From positions 1,782,001 through 1,846,000 of the forward strand of contig NC_056545.1 in assembly GCF_910596095.1 (NCBI RefSeq): a stretch of DNA of 64,000 nucleotides, written 5' to 3'. The DNA is from Thunnus maccoyii. Lineage: Eukaryota > Chordata > Actinopteri > Scombriformes > Scombridae. The notes under the pieces were generated by a model. That model saw nothing but the letters and a program-made list of their open reading frames with translations, was not told where the DNA came from and did not search any database. Shown here in pieces: positions 37,157 to 48,900 of the stretch; position 1 is the stretch's first letter, and each line of letters opens with the position of its first letter. The position numbers and the translations under genes were made by a program.

Positions 37157-38353
37157 TTAGTGTCCAGGGTGCTGGTGGGAGGTAAAGGGGGTGAAGGAGG
37201 GGGGAGGGGAGAGAGACAGAGGGCTGGACTGAGGACTGACGCCTCCCGCAGGAGGAGAGTCTGCCGCCGACTGAGAGACGCTGATGGGAGGAAACAGAAG
37301 CTTTAATCACCGTTAATCATTAAATATTCTATATTATATATATATACAGGACATGTTTAATGATCCTCACCTCACTGTGTAGCTGCTGCGGTGGGCGGGA
37401 TCTGTTACCCCGGCAACAAAAAGCTTCTTGGGTGGACCGTCGGACTCCACCCCTCCTGGAAGACGAAGAGGTTCACAAAAACCAAGAACAACTACCATCA
37501 GACAGATACCAATATAACACATATATAGACAGACAGCGGAGGAGAGTTACGTCACTGTGAGCGCAATAAAAGAGTCATTTATCGATGTAATCCGAGCACA
37601 AGATGGAGAGACGACAAAGCGCCGTACTCCAGGAGGTATAGTCAAATAAAAACAGAGTTTCAGATGGTCTAACCTAGTTTGTTAGTGGATTATTCAAGCT
37701 TTCAACCAAGTAGGGTCCATTTGATAGATTTAGTACTTAATAGCAAAACGTTTAAGCTATGCTAACCGTTTCATGTAAGTGAATGGAGAATGCTAAAACG
37801 ATTAGCATCATACTCCAGCAGGTATAGTTAAATAAAAACATAGATTTGGGTGGTCTAACCTGTTTTGCTAGTTAGTCGATTAGTCAAGCTTTCTAACCAA
37901 GTAGGGTCCATTTGATAGATTTAGTATTTTATTCCATTTCAGCAAAACATTTTAGTGAATGAATAGAAAATAAAACGGTACTTGAGCTGAAAGTGAGCTG
38001 TCAATCAAACGTGATCTGGACACGCCCACACAGTCCTGAGAAATGCTTTGAGCAGCCAAATGAGCTGTTTCTGAGCTCAGTTTTCTAATAGTTATAAATG
38101 TTTATTTTCATCCTGATTTTTTTGGATGCTTCATGAGACACTCAACTTTGATATAATATATGCATTTTTATGATTTCAAGCCACGTTTCCAGAGGCTTTG
38201 ATAATAATAATAATAGTAAAATTTTGATCTCATTTACCTTTCCTCTTGAGTGGCGTTAACGCCGGCCATCTGACAGTGGCGCTAACTGCTGGTCTGTTGG
38301 ACAATGAACAGATATTAAGACATAAATACAAGGTGAGTGTGTGTGTTTTATGA

Positions 38354-38412
<59 letters not shown>

Positions 38413-40505
38413 CTGAACCTCCTGGTGGGACTCGGGGAGGAGTTGGGTGTGATGCCGCTGTCCTGCGACTGGAACCACTGAAGAAGAAAAGCAGACAAAC
38501 AGTCAGTCTGAACCATGTTGGAGTCCAGATCATCGTCTCACACATCCAGACAACTGTTTGGACTACACTACCCATGAGCCTTTGCGTTCTAGAAACAAAA
38601 AAAAAAAAACAACAAAATCCATCAAAACAGGAGTCAGGTGGTAACGCAGCTGGTGTGAAGATGCTCACCACAGATGCGTGATCGTGCCACTGACTGACTG
38701 GAGGAACTGGGATCAGACTGGAAGCACTGGGAGAGAAAGAAGAAAGGAAGGTGAATCACACTGGTAGGTTTAAACTGGTTTAAAAAGCTGTGACGACGGG
38801 TGTCTCGTACCTTAGTCTCTGCAGACTCCCTCTGAGTGTCATCTCCATGTTCTCCTCCTGTAACGAACACAAATTATGTTTTTAAAGTCGAGAATTTAAT
38901 AAATTAAACTGCAAAGTTCTTCAAACTGGCAGGATGTAAAAAATATAACATTAAAATGGACACAATGGTAAGAATCTCAATTCAAATGTCAGATATTAAA
39001 TAAACACTTTATGTCTTAAATTCAGTGTTCCAGTAGAAACATTCTCACCTTTCTGCTTTTTGAAACACTTTGTAGTTTATTCAAGAGTATTTAAATCCTT
39101 TTAAAAATATAATTTCAACATTTTAAAACAACTTCCAGGACAGACATCGACCTCTCAACAATGTTTCACACACAAAACCTGACAGTAAACTTTTTGATTT
39201 TTTTAAAAATGATCTCTGTTTCTAGATTTTCTGGTTTCATTTCCAGCCAGTTTAGACATTAGACTGGAATGATTTCGTCCCACAGCTGAAGAGAACAGAG
39301 ATGAAAGAGAAGTCTGAACCGGGTCCGTCCTCACCTGCCTCTTGTGGTCGAGTCTGTCTCCGGTCAGAGAGAAAGGAGAGAGAGGGACGAGCTGAAGGAC
39401 GGAGAAAAGAAACGATGGATGAGAGTCAACGGGACAGAAGTGGTCATGAAAAACCAGCTGTCAGCTGCTGCTAACATGTAAACAGCTGCTTATTACAACA
39501 TCTTCTCTAAGAAAATTACACCTTTATTCCTCTCAATTTATATATTTCAATCTATTGAAATACGGTGGGTTTATCAGCTGAGACTGAACCAGACAGGAAA
39601 TCTCTTATAAATCACTGAAACAAACACACCGACCTGTGAAGGACAGCTGGGGTTGATGGACACGCTGCTGCGTCTGTATCGAGCCGAGACCACGGGACTG
39701 AAGACCGTCATCCCATCGCTGACAGAGACAGACGGTAACCATACGGTACTGTTGTTATTATAAATATCATGATACAGCAACACACAGAAAGAGAGACTTT
39801 GTAGGATTAACAATACATCTTCACATCTGTCTGCAGGGATGTAACTACTCAAAAATTCATTGTTTGATTCAAAACATCATTTACACGCATTATATATTAT
39901 CTCATGACGTTTACATACCCTATTTCTATAAGCTCTAAATATCACCACTACTGTTTGTGAAAGGAAAGACTAAAGTTTAGGTTTTATGTTACTATGTGCT
40001 GCTTGGTGTATTTTCTCTACCGTCATTGTTTAGCAACTTCTTCATTCTTCAATTTAACTAAGTTTGTTCTTCTAATACTCGACAGGTTGATCATCTTCAC
40101 CGTATCGTGGTGTACAGATATGGAACATTCAAATCAAGGAACACGTTATCAAGAGCTCCTTATCTTTCCAAAATTTAAAAAAAAAAAGGTATTTGTTGTC
40201 ACATTTAATTCATGATCTAATTATTTCTTGACATCTTTTTTTCTGTGTTGTGTCTCATATATTTCTGTTTTTACTGGATTGTTGTTTACTGATTGGTCAG
40301 TTTTTTCTGTTTATTTTATGTGTTTCTCATTATCTGGATTTTATGCAGTTATATATGTGTGAAAATAAAATAAATACATTAAAATAAACTGTAATACCAC
40401 CGACCTGACACTGGTGATCATGGGGGCGCTGTTAGACCTGCGGAGAGCCCCGCCTCCTGCCCCGCCAGCTGCGCCTGCGCACTGGTCCACTTCCATCCGT
40501 TCCAT
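37157..40505 (-). CDS. PABIR/FAM122-family PP2A regulator, divergent (225 aa)
   Basis: Nine coding exons on the minus strand: 40505-40405, 39718-39634, 39391-39335, 38857-38811, 38726-38669, 38477-38413, 38293-38238, 37455-37371 and 37280-37157. They total 678 bases and read through in phase. The family marks run in order. The N-terminus is MERMEVDQ with GGGALRRSNSAPMI; then YRRSSVSINPSCPS; LSPFSLTGDRLDHKRQEENM, corresponding to the PP2A-binding helix RLHQIKQEE; GITPNSSPSPTRRF; TPLKRKG; PPKKLFVAGVTD; and SPPAGGVSPQSSPLSLSPPP near the end. Human PABIR1-3 (FAM122A-C) bind PP2A-B55 and delay mitotic exit or act in the Chk1 pathway. The RRSQSPINC segment and the long helix after QEE are shortened here, so PP2A inhibition is not certain. 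It is a divergent paralogue rather than a clear orthologue of one human gene. Confidence 0.85.
38340..38412. repeat. GT/AC dinucleotide microsatellite
   Basis: About 28 uninterrupted GT units end at the splice donor of the exon 38477-38413, so on the gene's strand the intron begins with GTAC followed by the AC run. Confidence 0.95.
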
Positions 40506-41320
40506 CCCGAGGTCCGCAGGCCCGGCGGTGGCAGCGCCAACTGCCGGCCTCCGACCTTTCGACGGCGGCGTCGGGTTCTACTCAAACCCGGTGGAAGCCC
40601 GACCCGCAGGCCTCACTAGCAGCAAACCCAGAGCCGCCGAGTCAGCGGGCTGAACAGCGAAGCTGCCTCCTCTTTACCGCATTTCTCTCCGAAAAAACAC
40701 TTTATCCGAGTATGTGTGCGGGTCCGAGCGTCATTTAAAACCCGCAGCTGCGTCTCACTTGCTGCTGTCTGAAAACGCAAATTTTATGGTTGCGTAAAAG
40801 CCAGAGAAAATACGACTCCTGCGTAAAAACACTCGACACAAAGTTTTGTAAGGGCAAACAGTTACAACTCACCCGACTGTCCTGGATTTAGGGTGAAACT
40901 TTTAATTCGAGTCCGCACAGGTGACGTGACTTTTGGGATTAGCTGTTGAGCTAACTTGGTTTGCAGTAAAACCTCCGTCAGAGATCAGAAAACCGCTGAG
41001 CAGCTGCCCGAAACGGTTAGACCCGGGCCGGCCTCTCCGTCCGCAGGGAGAGCCGGTCACACAGCCCCTAAAAACACCGAGCAGACCTCCAAAAGAGACA
41101 AAGAATCACTGAAAATTAACAGTTTGAAAGATTTTTACAACATAGTCCTTCACCAAATAAGAGGTAGTTCACCAACTGTGGAAACAGCGCCGCTGTCCGG
41201 CAGCAGCGGGAACTGCAGCAGCGACTCTGCTGCAGGGACTCTGTTTCTGTTTCTGTGGGTGTTAACAGATTCAGCTGAGCTGTTAAAGAGCCTGTATAGA
41301 ATTTTTTTTTATTAACCGAT
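40506..41320. promoter_or_regulatory. GC-rich upstream region of the PABIR-like gene
   Basis: CpG density is high from 40400 to 41230 compared with the flanks, consistent with a CpG-island promoter reading to the minus strand. A plus-strand open frame of 119 codons lies inside (40956-41315), but it is Ser/Thr/Pro-rich and unlike any family. No TATA box was recognised. Confidence 0.5.
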
Positions 41321-43289
41321 TGTGATAAGTTGTCCTTTTATTAAACCCCATTTTATCTTTTATGATTTGGAAGTTGTTTACTCTTTAATTATTACTTTTT
41401 GTCCTTGTTTTATTGTAAAATACAGTTTTCAAAAGTTAGTAAATTTGCATGTTACAGCAGTGCAGGAAATAGATAAGAACTAAAAGTAAATGCAAACAAA
41501 GTAAGAAGTCTAGCACAAACATATGTGTACATATGGTGTAATAATATAATGTCATATATTTCTCTGGTACAGCTGAGTAATGTCCTCATAGATGCCAATT
41601 AAGAAAAAAATTATGTTGAATGGATGTGAAGTAATGTGCTTAATTTTATCCCTGATTTAAAATGAATACTTTTATATATTTATGTGTGCAAGTGAATAAA
41701 AGTATTTTGGCATAAGTTTATATAACTATTCCCTGGGTATGTAAATTAGAGCTGCAACTAGCTATAAATTTTATTATTGATTAATTTGTATATTTTTTTT
41801 TTTCAGTTAATAAATTGTTCATTATAAAATGTCAGGAAATGTAATGGTGAGAAAAGAGCAAAATAAAGTCCATGATGACATCTTTAAATTTCTTATTTTG
41901 TTTGCCAAAGATATTCAGCTCATGAAGATATAAAACAAAAAAATACCAACGTTTTTTTGGTATTTGTTGCTTGAAAAATGTGATAAATCAAATTGTACCA
42001 TGTTCGAGCTCCATAAACACACTATGAAACATTACAAAGACAATAAAGGAACTAAAATACTATTAAAGTACAGTAACATCAACATCAATAAGTATCATGT
42101 AATATATGATGGTAACGTAGCGATACTTGAGCAGGAAAAGTACAAGTTCACTTTAACTTCAACAGACACTCCCAAGAGAAATATTCTAAGAATATCAGAG
42201 AAAACAGGAAGATATATTATGAAGTCAGGACCACACTGTCAGATAGTACAGGAATGCTGTAGTGTTTCCTTTGTTGTTGTGACAATAAACTGTCTGCTGT
42301 TCTCCCAGAATCCCCCAAATCCTCCATCTGCTTCCAGTCGTCATCTCCAAAAAATGGTGAAACAGGACACCAGGAGGCTCGGCCTTTAACCCCTTCACTG
42401 CCTCCAGACAAACAGAGAGCAGACGGGAGAGTCGGACCAGTCAGACGCAAAACAAACTCTCAGATAAGAATTTTAAAAACATATTTTACTTTCTGAAAAG
42501 ACTCTGTTCAAGTTTTTTTTCCCCTTCAAACTGAACAGATTTGTTTTTACAGGAATGTTTAAAAAAAAAAAAAAAAAAACCCACATCGACTGTGTTTGTG
42601 TTTCCAGGATGAAAAACACACAGTGACCAGTGGTGGAAAGTACATGTACTCAAGTACTGTACTTCAGTACACATTTGAGGTACTTACACTTTACTCGAGT
42701 ACTTCTATTTTCTGCTACTTACTACTTTTACTCCACTCGTTTCAGAGGAAAGTATTACTGCACTTTTAGATACAAGTTACTTTGCGTATTAAGATTTTAC
42801 AAACAAAACATGAGATATGAAATATAATGCATTTTTATACGTAGTATATAAACAGTAAAAATTAGCTGCACCTCGATTAGCTACAACAGCACAAATGCTA
42901 CTTAAACATTTATGCACCTGTACTAATGATCCAATGACAATACTCACAGACTCTAATGTTGATACTTATTTTGCTAATAATACTTTTACTAAATCAGAAT
43001 TACTCACATTTTAGTATCTCATTTTTCACATATGTGAAGCCTTGATTCAATATTTCATAATTAAGACTAAATAAATCAGAATTACGACATAAATCATAAT
43101 TTTGGCCTTCAAGGCTGTACTGCTGAGGACACTGAGGTCATGTCTTCAGTATCTTTTATGGTAATTTGGGGGTTTTGTCTAAAGAAACGACACATGGTGA
43201 CTATTTTATAAGCTGATTCTAGTATTTTTAGACTTGTTTCCTCAGACAGTGTTTCCCTGTTGAGCTGCAGGTGGAAGTATAGTAACAAA

Positions 43290-43530
43290 AAGAGGAACTT
43301 TGGCACTAAAAAGACTGTAACGTTGAAAGATATCTACTTGATTTGACTCATTTGGACGCTGAAGCTTCATATTAGCTTCAGATAAACTTTTGGACTGTGG
43401 ATTTTGTCCTCCATCACTTCCATTGTAAGGTCATTATGAAGGGATCTTCTAATGGTCAGTATGAACAGGAGGAATGATTACAGCAAGACAAACAGGTTTT
43501 AAGACACACTTGAAAATCTGCAAACCCGTC
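43290..43530. repeat. Interspersed repeat shared with 51650-51850
   Basis: Both copies read AGAGG.ACTTTGGCACTAAAA, GATTTGACTCATTTGGACGC, CTTTTGGACTGTGGATTTTG and GAAGGGATCTTCT in order and in the same orientation. This copy has a short extra segment (AACGTTGAAAGATATC). No frame or terminal repeat was resolved. Confidence 0.75.
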
Positions 43531-43726
43531 CTTTAAGTTAGGATTTTGTATGTGTGTGAAACTATAACTGAACTTTAAATAAATTGATAAATCCAAATTT
43601 AAAAGAAAAACAAAGCAGTTTCGTCAGGTTCTGATTTTCTGAGGGGGCCACGTTTTGTGGTGCAATGTCTCATTAATTGAGTGTTTGTAAAATCCTGGTC
43701 CCAGCCCTGGTTTTGGCCTCTAAGTA

Positions 43727-44385
43727 GTGATGTATCGGTCCTGAACGAGTCGGCTCCCGTCTGAGAGCAGATTTATTTTTCTTTCTTTCTGTTGTACATT
43801 AATACAAGACAGAATAACGGGATGATCTTTTCATCACACTGCTCAGCCAGGCACGCTCCGTGCACTGACTGAATGTTGTGTTGGTGTGTATGTGATGGTC
43901 TGACACTCCAGTCTAATCTATACAACTCAATAACAGAGAGAAGAAACCGGATCAGCCTCTCTAATCTGAGGCACTTAGTCTCTAATCAGCCCTAAAGATA
44001 ATGTTTCACTGTTCATAGATACGATTAAAACTGCTGCATGCTGCTGTTTTGCACATTGTCATTTATTTTTATTTGCTATATGACACTGTGTTCCGCTCTG
44101 AGTCTGATTTGTTTGTCTGGTTTGTGTTTTGGATAGTTCAGTATAAATAAAGTTATGTACAATTATGGTGTTCTGGAAATTATAAGGTTTAGTATAACTA
44201 CACTGAATAATTTAAGTGATATATGTGCACACAAACCCCCGCCCCCTAAAAAAAAAAAAAAAAAAGAAAAGAGAACGATGATCCGGAATGATCCGGCTCC
44301 CTCTAAAGATCCGTAAGATCCGGCAGCATTCAAACAGCCGTAAGATCCGGCTCCCTGCAAAGAGCCGTAATTCCCATCACTTCTT
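43727..44385. mobile_element. hAT-type non-autonomous element with subterminal repeats
   Basis: The ends read AGTGATGTATCGGTCC and AATTCCCATCACTT, related as short terminal inverts. Near the right end the motif GATCCGGCTCCCT / GATCCG(T)AAGATCCGG repeats at 44280-44370, and GAGTCGGCTCCCG occurs near the left end. Such clustered subterminal GGCTC motifs are usual in hAT elements. The repeat run makes a spurious Gly-Ser-Tyr frame on the minus strand. Confidence 0.65.
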
Positions 44386-44819
44386 CCTAAAAAAAACCTG
44401 TCCTTCATTTTTCCTCTTCATGTTTGTGGCGGGAAAGAGACGACATCTTGTCACGTTCAAGTCTCAAAAACTGTACTTGCACCTTAACAACTAGTTAATA
44501 TCACTGATACAACAAGGACTGAAAGTAGTGACACAACAAGCAGCAGTATGACTGATATTATTAGCCACCGGCGGCTCCCCGGTTCTCTCTGCTGTTACCG
44601 ATCAAACCTCCGTCACTCTGCCGAAGTCAAAGAGGTTAAAGTGGGAACAGCGGAAGGGGGAAGGAGGAGGAGGAGGAGGAGGAGGGAAAAGGAAGGTCCT
44701 GCCTTCCTTCAGACGGAGTTAAACAACTTTTAGGCCACTTCTACCAACTTTCCTTTGGGATTCCAGTAAAAAAAAAAGTGCGCAGCTTCGAGTCGCGGTT
44801 CAGGGATCCGCGGTGTGAC

Positions 44820-44869
44820 GGACGGCGACATGTCGGAGGGATCCGGGGCCGCCTGGATGTGACTGTTAG
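44820..44869 (+). promoter_or_regulatory. Candidate 5' UTR exon of the SCHIP1-like gene with an upstream ORF
   Basis: CTGTTAG is followed by the donor GTGGGT at 44870, in a GC-rich stretch at the right place and strand for the first exon of the gene whose coding starts at 45927. It contains a complete 10-codon frame, ATG at 44830 to TGA at 44862, encoding MSEGSGAAWM, which could dampen translation. The exon's 5' edge is unknown, and the link to 45921 is inferred. Confidence 0.45.
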
Positions 44870-45049
44870 GTGGGTAAAACACTCAGAGGTGTAACTGCTG
44901 CGGGTAAACAACTGCGGACAGAGCAGGCGGACTCCTGAGCCCCGCACACCGACACACTTTAAACAGCTTTTATAAGGAAGAAGATTATTTAGTCAAACGT
45001 TTAATAAACTTAATCAAGTTTGTGACCAGACAGTGTAATCTATACAGCT

Positions 45050-45093
45050 ATAGATAGATAGATATATTGATAGGTAGATAGATAGATAGATTC
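45050..45093. repeat. GATA tetranucleotide microsatellite
   Basis: Imperfect GATA/TAGA units in the presumed first intron of the SCHIP1-like gene. Confidence 0.85.
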
Positions 45094-45926
45094 ACATGTA
45101 AGAAGCTGATTAATCGGTTGTCAAAATTGTTGCTAATTAATTTTCTGTTGACTAATCGATTGATTGACCAACTGTTCAAGTTCTACCTATGGCAGACTTT
45201 CTATGTTCAAATACACACTACTACACTATTTAAGGGGAAATTGGTGACATTGTCAAACTAATCAAGAGTAGAGCTGCAACGATTAGTCAATTAATTGATT
45301 AGTTGATTGGGGGGGGGGGATCTGCAGCTATTTTGATAATCGATCAATTGTCCAATTTTTCCAGCAAAAATGCCAATAATTTGTTGGTGAAGATTTGTTG
45401 CTTTTCATTGTTTTACTGAATATCTTTGAGGGGTTTTTGACTGTTGGTCAAACAAAACACATCTGGAGAAGTTACCTTGGACTCAGAGATACTGTGATGG
45501 GTGTTTTCACTAATTTTTGACATTTCATAGACTAACGATTAATCAAGAAGATAATCAGCTAATTAATGGATAATGAAAATAATCAGTAGTTGCAGCCCTT
45601 AGTTATACAAACTAGAATATATTACTTTGTTAGTTAAATGTCCTTTAATTTCTCCTTTTGATCTAATGACTCCTCCATTAACAATGCCAGAGCTAAAGGT
45701 TTACTATCATGGGGTTTTAAGAGTATTTAATAATAGGTTGTGTTTATTAGTAGTCAATAGAGTCGACTCTACTTTCATAACAGGTTGATTCATGCAGGCT
45801 TCAGTATTTACAGTATTTTTGTGCAGGTTTACAGGGTTACAGACGGTTTATTAATGACATCTATTATTGTCGTACTCAGTCTTATTGGATTGTTCATCAG
45901 TCTGTTGTTTATTTCCACAGAGGAGG

Positions 45927-48900
45927 ATGGAGGAAGAGAAAGAGACGGCCGAGGAGAAGGAGGAGGAGGAAGAGGAGAAAGAGCTTCATCATCACATCGC
46001 AGCTTCATCGTCCTCTATGGACTACCAGGAACCTCCCATCATGCACTGGGAGGACCTGAGCCAGCGGATAGCCGAGCTGGAGAAACAGGAGCAGGAGAGG
46101 AGGGAGAGGGCAAAGGTCAGCCATGAGGACCAGAGTGTTGGTATTTACTAGACTCACGAGTCAGTCTTTAAACGCCTCGCTCAACTAGAGACTGACAATC
46201 TCCCAGCTTTCGTTGTTAAAGCTGGGTGGAAACAATTAGAGTTTAAAAGAAGGAGGATGGGGGGAGTAAGGCGAGTCCTTGACAAAATGTAAGGGACGTA
46301 GGTTTGTTAGAGGCCGTTCACGCCGCCGTTCCAGCAACTAGCGAGCATTTAGAAATCACCAGATGATCTGTAGGCACCAGGAGATTGATTGTTTGCCTGG
46401 TATGGTGAGACGGAAGGTATTTACTGGATCATCTGGGCTTCAGTGTTTCAGGGTGTTTTCAAAGCTGTAGTTAGTTTGCTCTGGTCTGAATCAGTGCGTA
46501 AGTTGGTAAACTTCATCAAGTTCCCACCACAATCAAACCAGTCCAGGATTAGTTTATGATCAGACTGAGATCACTTCCTCTAAACGGTTGTGTTGGCTCC
46601 ATTTAACCAGACTGAACTACACAACACCCAAGTCTCTGTTTGGTTCTGTTAGCTGAGCAAGTTTAGCCGTCAGTAAGATTACATGTCTTGAAAGATGGTA
46701 AAAGGCTGCAATTATATATCACTTTTATCCTTTATAAGTGACCCACCGATGGCAGCAAGACATCCTGCAGGGTGTAGCCTGATCGTTGTGTTCAGTAACT
46801 TGCTTAAGGACACTTCGACATGCGGACAGGAGGAGTCAGGGATCGAACCTCCAACCCTGTGATTAGTGGACGACCCGCTCTCCCGCCTGAGCCACAGAAA
46901 GCCTTCGTTTCCCAGAAGCCCCGGTGTCATTCTACCTCCCTCAATGAAGAGTGTAATGCTGCGTTCACAACATATCAGAGTTGTGGTAATTATGAGTTTG
47001 TAGTGTTCACGTCAACATTCAGGTCGTAATTACAATTAACCAAACAAACATGGACGCCTCACATCAGCTAAAGACCGTCGTTCAAGGTGATTAAACCCAA
47101 ATTTAACGGGTACTGGAGGACGTTTACCAAGCAAAATTACTGTCAGGGGTGCAAAAGTTTCAGTCACCACAATTTTTCTATTTAGCAGGATATTTACTAA
47201 AACTAAAGATGTAAATGAGAGTATTTATCTACATACAAACGCCTTAAAATACATGTTGCATCAAACCAAACATGCAGTTTTCAGAAATGCTGCTTTTCTT
47301 CCATTTTAGTGACAGAAAACCTCTTTTTAATTTAATTTGATCCTATTTTATCGTATTGATCCTTGTTTTATTGTAAATTTGATGATTCCTTTGCTTTATG
47401 TTAAACACTTTGTGTTGCATTTTATGCATGAATTGTATAGAAATAAAGTTTATTATTATTATTAAGCCTCAGTGAGGTGGTTTAGTAAATAAGGACAAAT
47501 CACAATATGACTGTTAGCATCTATAAATGGTTAAATATGTTGTTATTTTAATACACGACCAACTCTGTAATCATACAACCGTCTTAATGACTTGAACATT
47601 TGCAAATCATGAACAGGGAAAATACTCCATGTTCACAAACATTTATTGGACTGAAAAAAGGCAAAATATCGACAGCAGCTCGATCGACACCGGATTTATG
47701 AGGCTGATACCAAAATCAAATATTTGAGAATTTAAGAAATTAATAAAGATTTATCTTCCATCAGTCGTTTTTCTACATAAACATTTTTGATAACAATCCC
47801 TTAAATTTGGTTATTAAAGAATTACAGCACAGATTTGTAGTGTTTGGGACATTTTACAGTGTAAAACTAAATGACCTTAAACATATCTTTGATGTAACTC
47901 TGAGTCTGGCTGCCTACCAGGTGACCACACCTGAAGAAGATCCAGTAACTTTATCTTTCTCCAGTCCAGTAAAGTTTGTTGTGGCTGTAAATCAGCTGAG
48001 AGGGAAACACAGTTTGTAGTGACAGTGTTCAACAAGCCGAACATGACTGAGATACTGTTATCGCTGCATATTTGTACTTTCCTGGGTGGCATAATCATAA
48101 CTTCCCAACATCATCCACATATCTAATCTGTCTGCTCTCCGTCATGCGTTGCTCTTCTTTGAGATAAATCCGGCTGCTGTGAAACTGTTTTTCTTACAAG
48201 ATTTGATTATTTTTTTTCTTCCCTGCGAAGACGAACTTTCAAAATGATCCGGTTATGATTGTATTTCCTGTTTATATTTTCCAGTAACCTCCTGTAATGT
48301 GTTCCTGTCTTCCCGCAGAGGGGGGCGGAGGAGAGGATGGGGGAGAGCGGAGGAGCGGTGTGGAGAGGCGTGTGGGAGGAAGAGGAGGAAGACTTCAGGA
48401 GGTGTCGAGTCGCTGTTGTTGCGTCACGGTAACGGAGAACTGCACAGTCTGCAGTTTTATGAAGTTTGGGTGGTTATAACCATCAGCTGAGTCAGCTCTG
48501 TGGGTTTGTTGTAAAGGTTCGTGGAGTCGTCAGTAGCTTGAATTCAGCGGTTTTATGTCACAAAGTTTCTCTGAGCGAAAACAAAAACAGAAAGAACAAC
48601 CTCTTAATGAGCACACAGCTGGATCAACACCTCGGTAAGACAGACGCAACAAAAACTGAACCGTGTGCTGTTTATTTTATGCAACACATGAAACTCAAGA
48701 CCAAAGTGCATCCACACACTGAACACATGCTCCCAAACACCGATTTATTTGGTACAATTACGTTTCAGGTACCTGATGAAGACGTGTAGTTAAAATGTCG
48801 TAATAACATTGTGTGTGGGCGTTTACAGAGTGTCCTGTAACAATCAATCAATTAATTATTATGTCTATAAAATGTCATGATTTCCTAGAACACCAGGTGA

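Larger units (their letters stand above)
41750..44830. other. Intergenic, several repeats
   Basis: 41749-41940 is a GATTAGTC-type repeat. 42625-42790 carries AGTGGTGGAAAGTACATGTA and the ACTCAAGTACTGTACTTCAG block of the short element family. 43290-43530 is shared with 51650-51850. 43727-44385 is a hAT-type element. 44655-44690 is an AGG-rich microsatellite. No gene is seen. Confidence 0.6.

Noticed and set aside
36813-37310. 165-codon Pro/Ser-rich minus-strand frame
   Set aside because: It overlaps the last PABIR-like exon in another frame and runs through a G-rich tract; the phase-consistent frame ends at 37157.
38256-38516. Frames with long Thr-His and Cys-Val repeats
   Set aside because: Translation of the GT/AC microsatellite at 38340-38412 plus the edges of real PABIR-like exons.
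40956-41315. 119-codon plus-strand frame upstream of the PABIR-like gene
   Set aside because: It lies in a GC-rich promoter region, lacks family resemblance, and has no supported splice partner.
44163-44408. Minus-strand frame with a Gly-Ser-Tyr repeat
   Set aside because: It is produced by subterminal GATCCGGCTC repeats of a hAT-type element, not a protein repeat.
46736-46895. tRNA gene on the minus strand
   Set aside because: It has A- and B-box-like words but no closed cloverleaf and continues into a SINE body.
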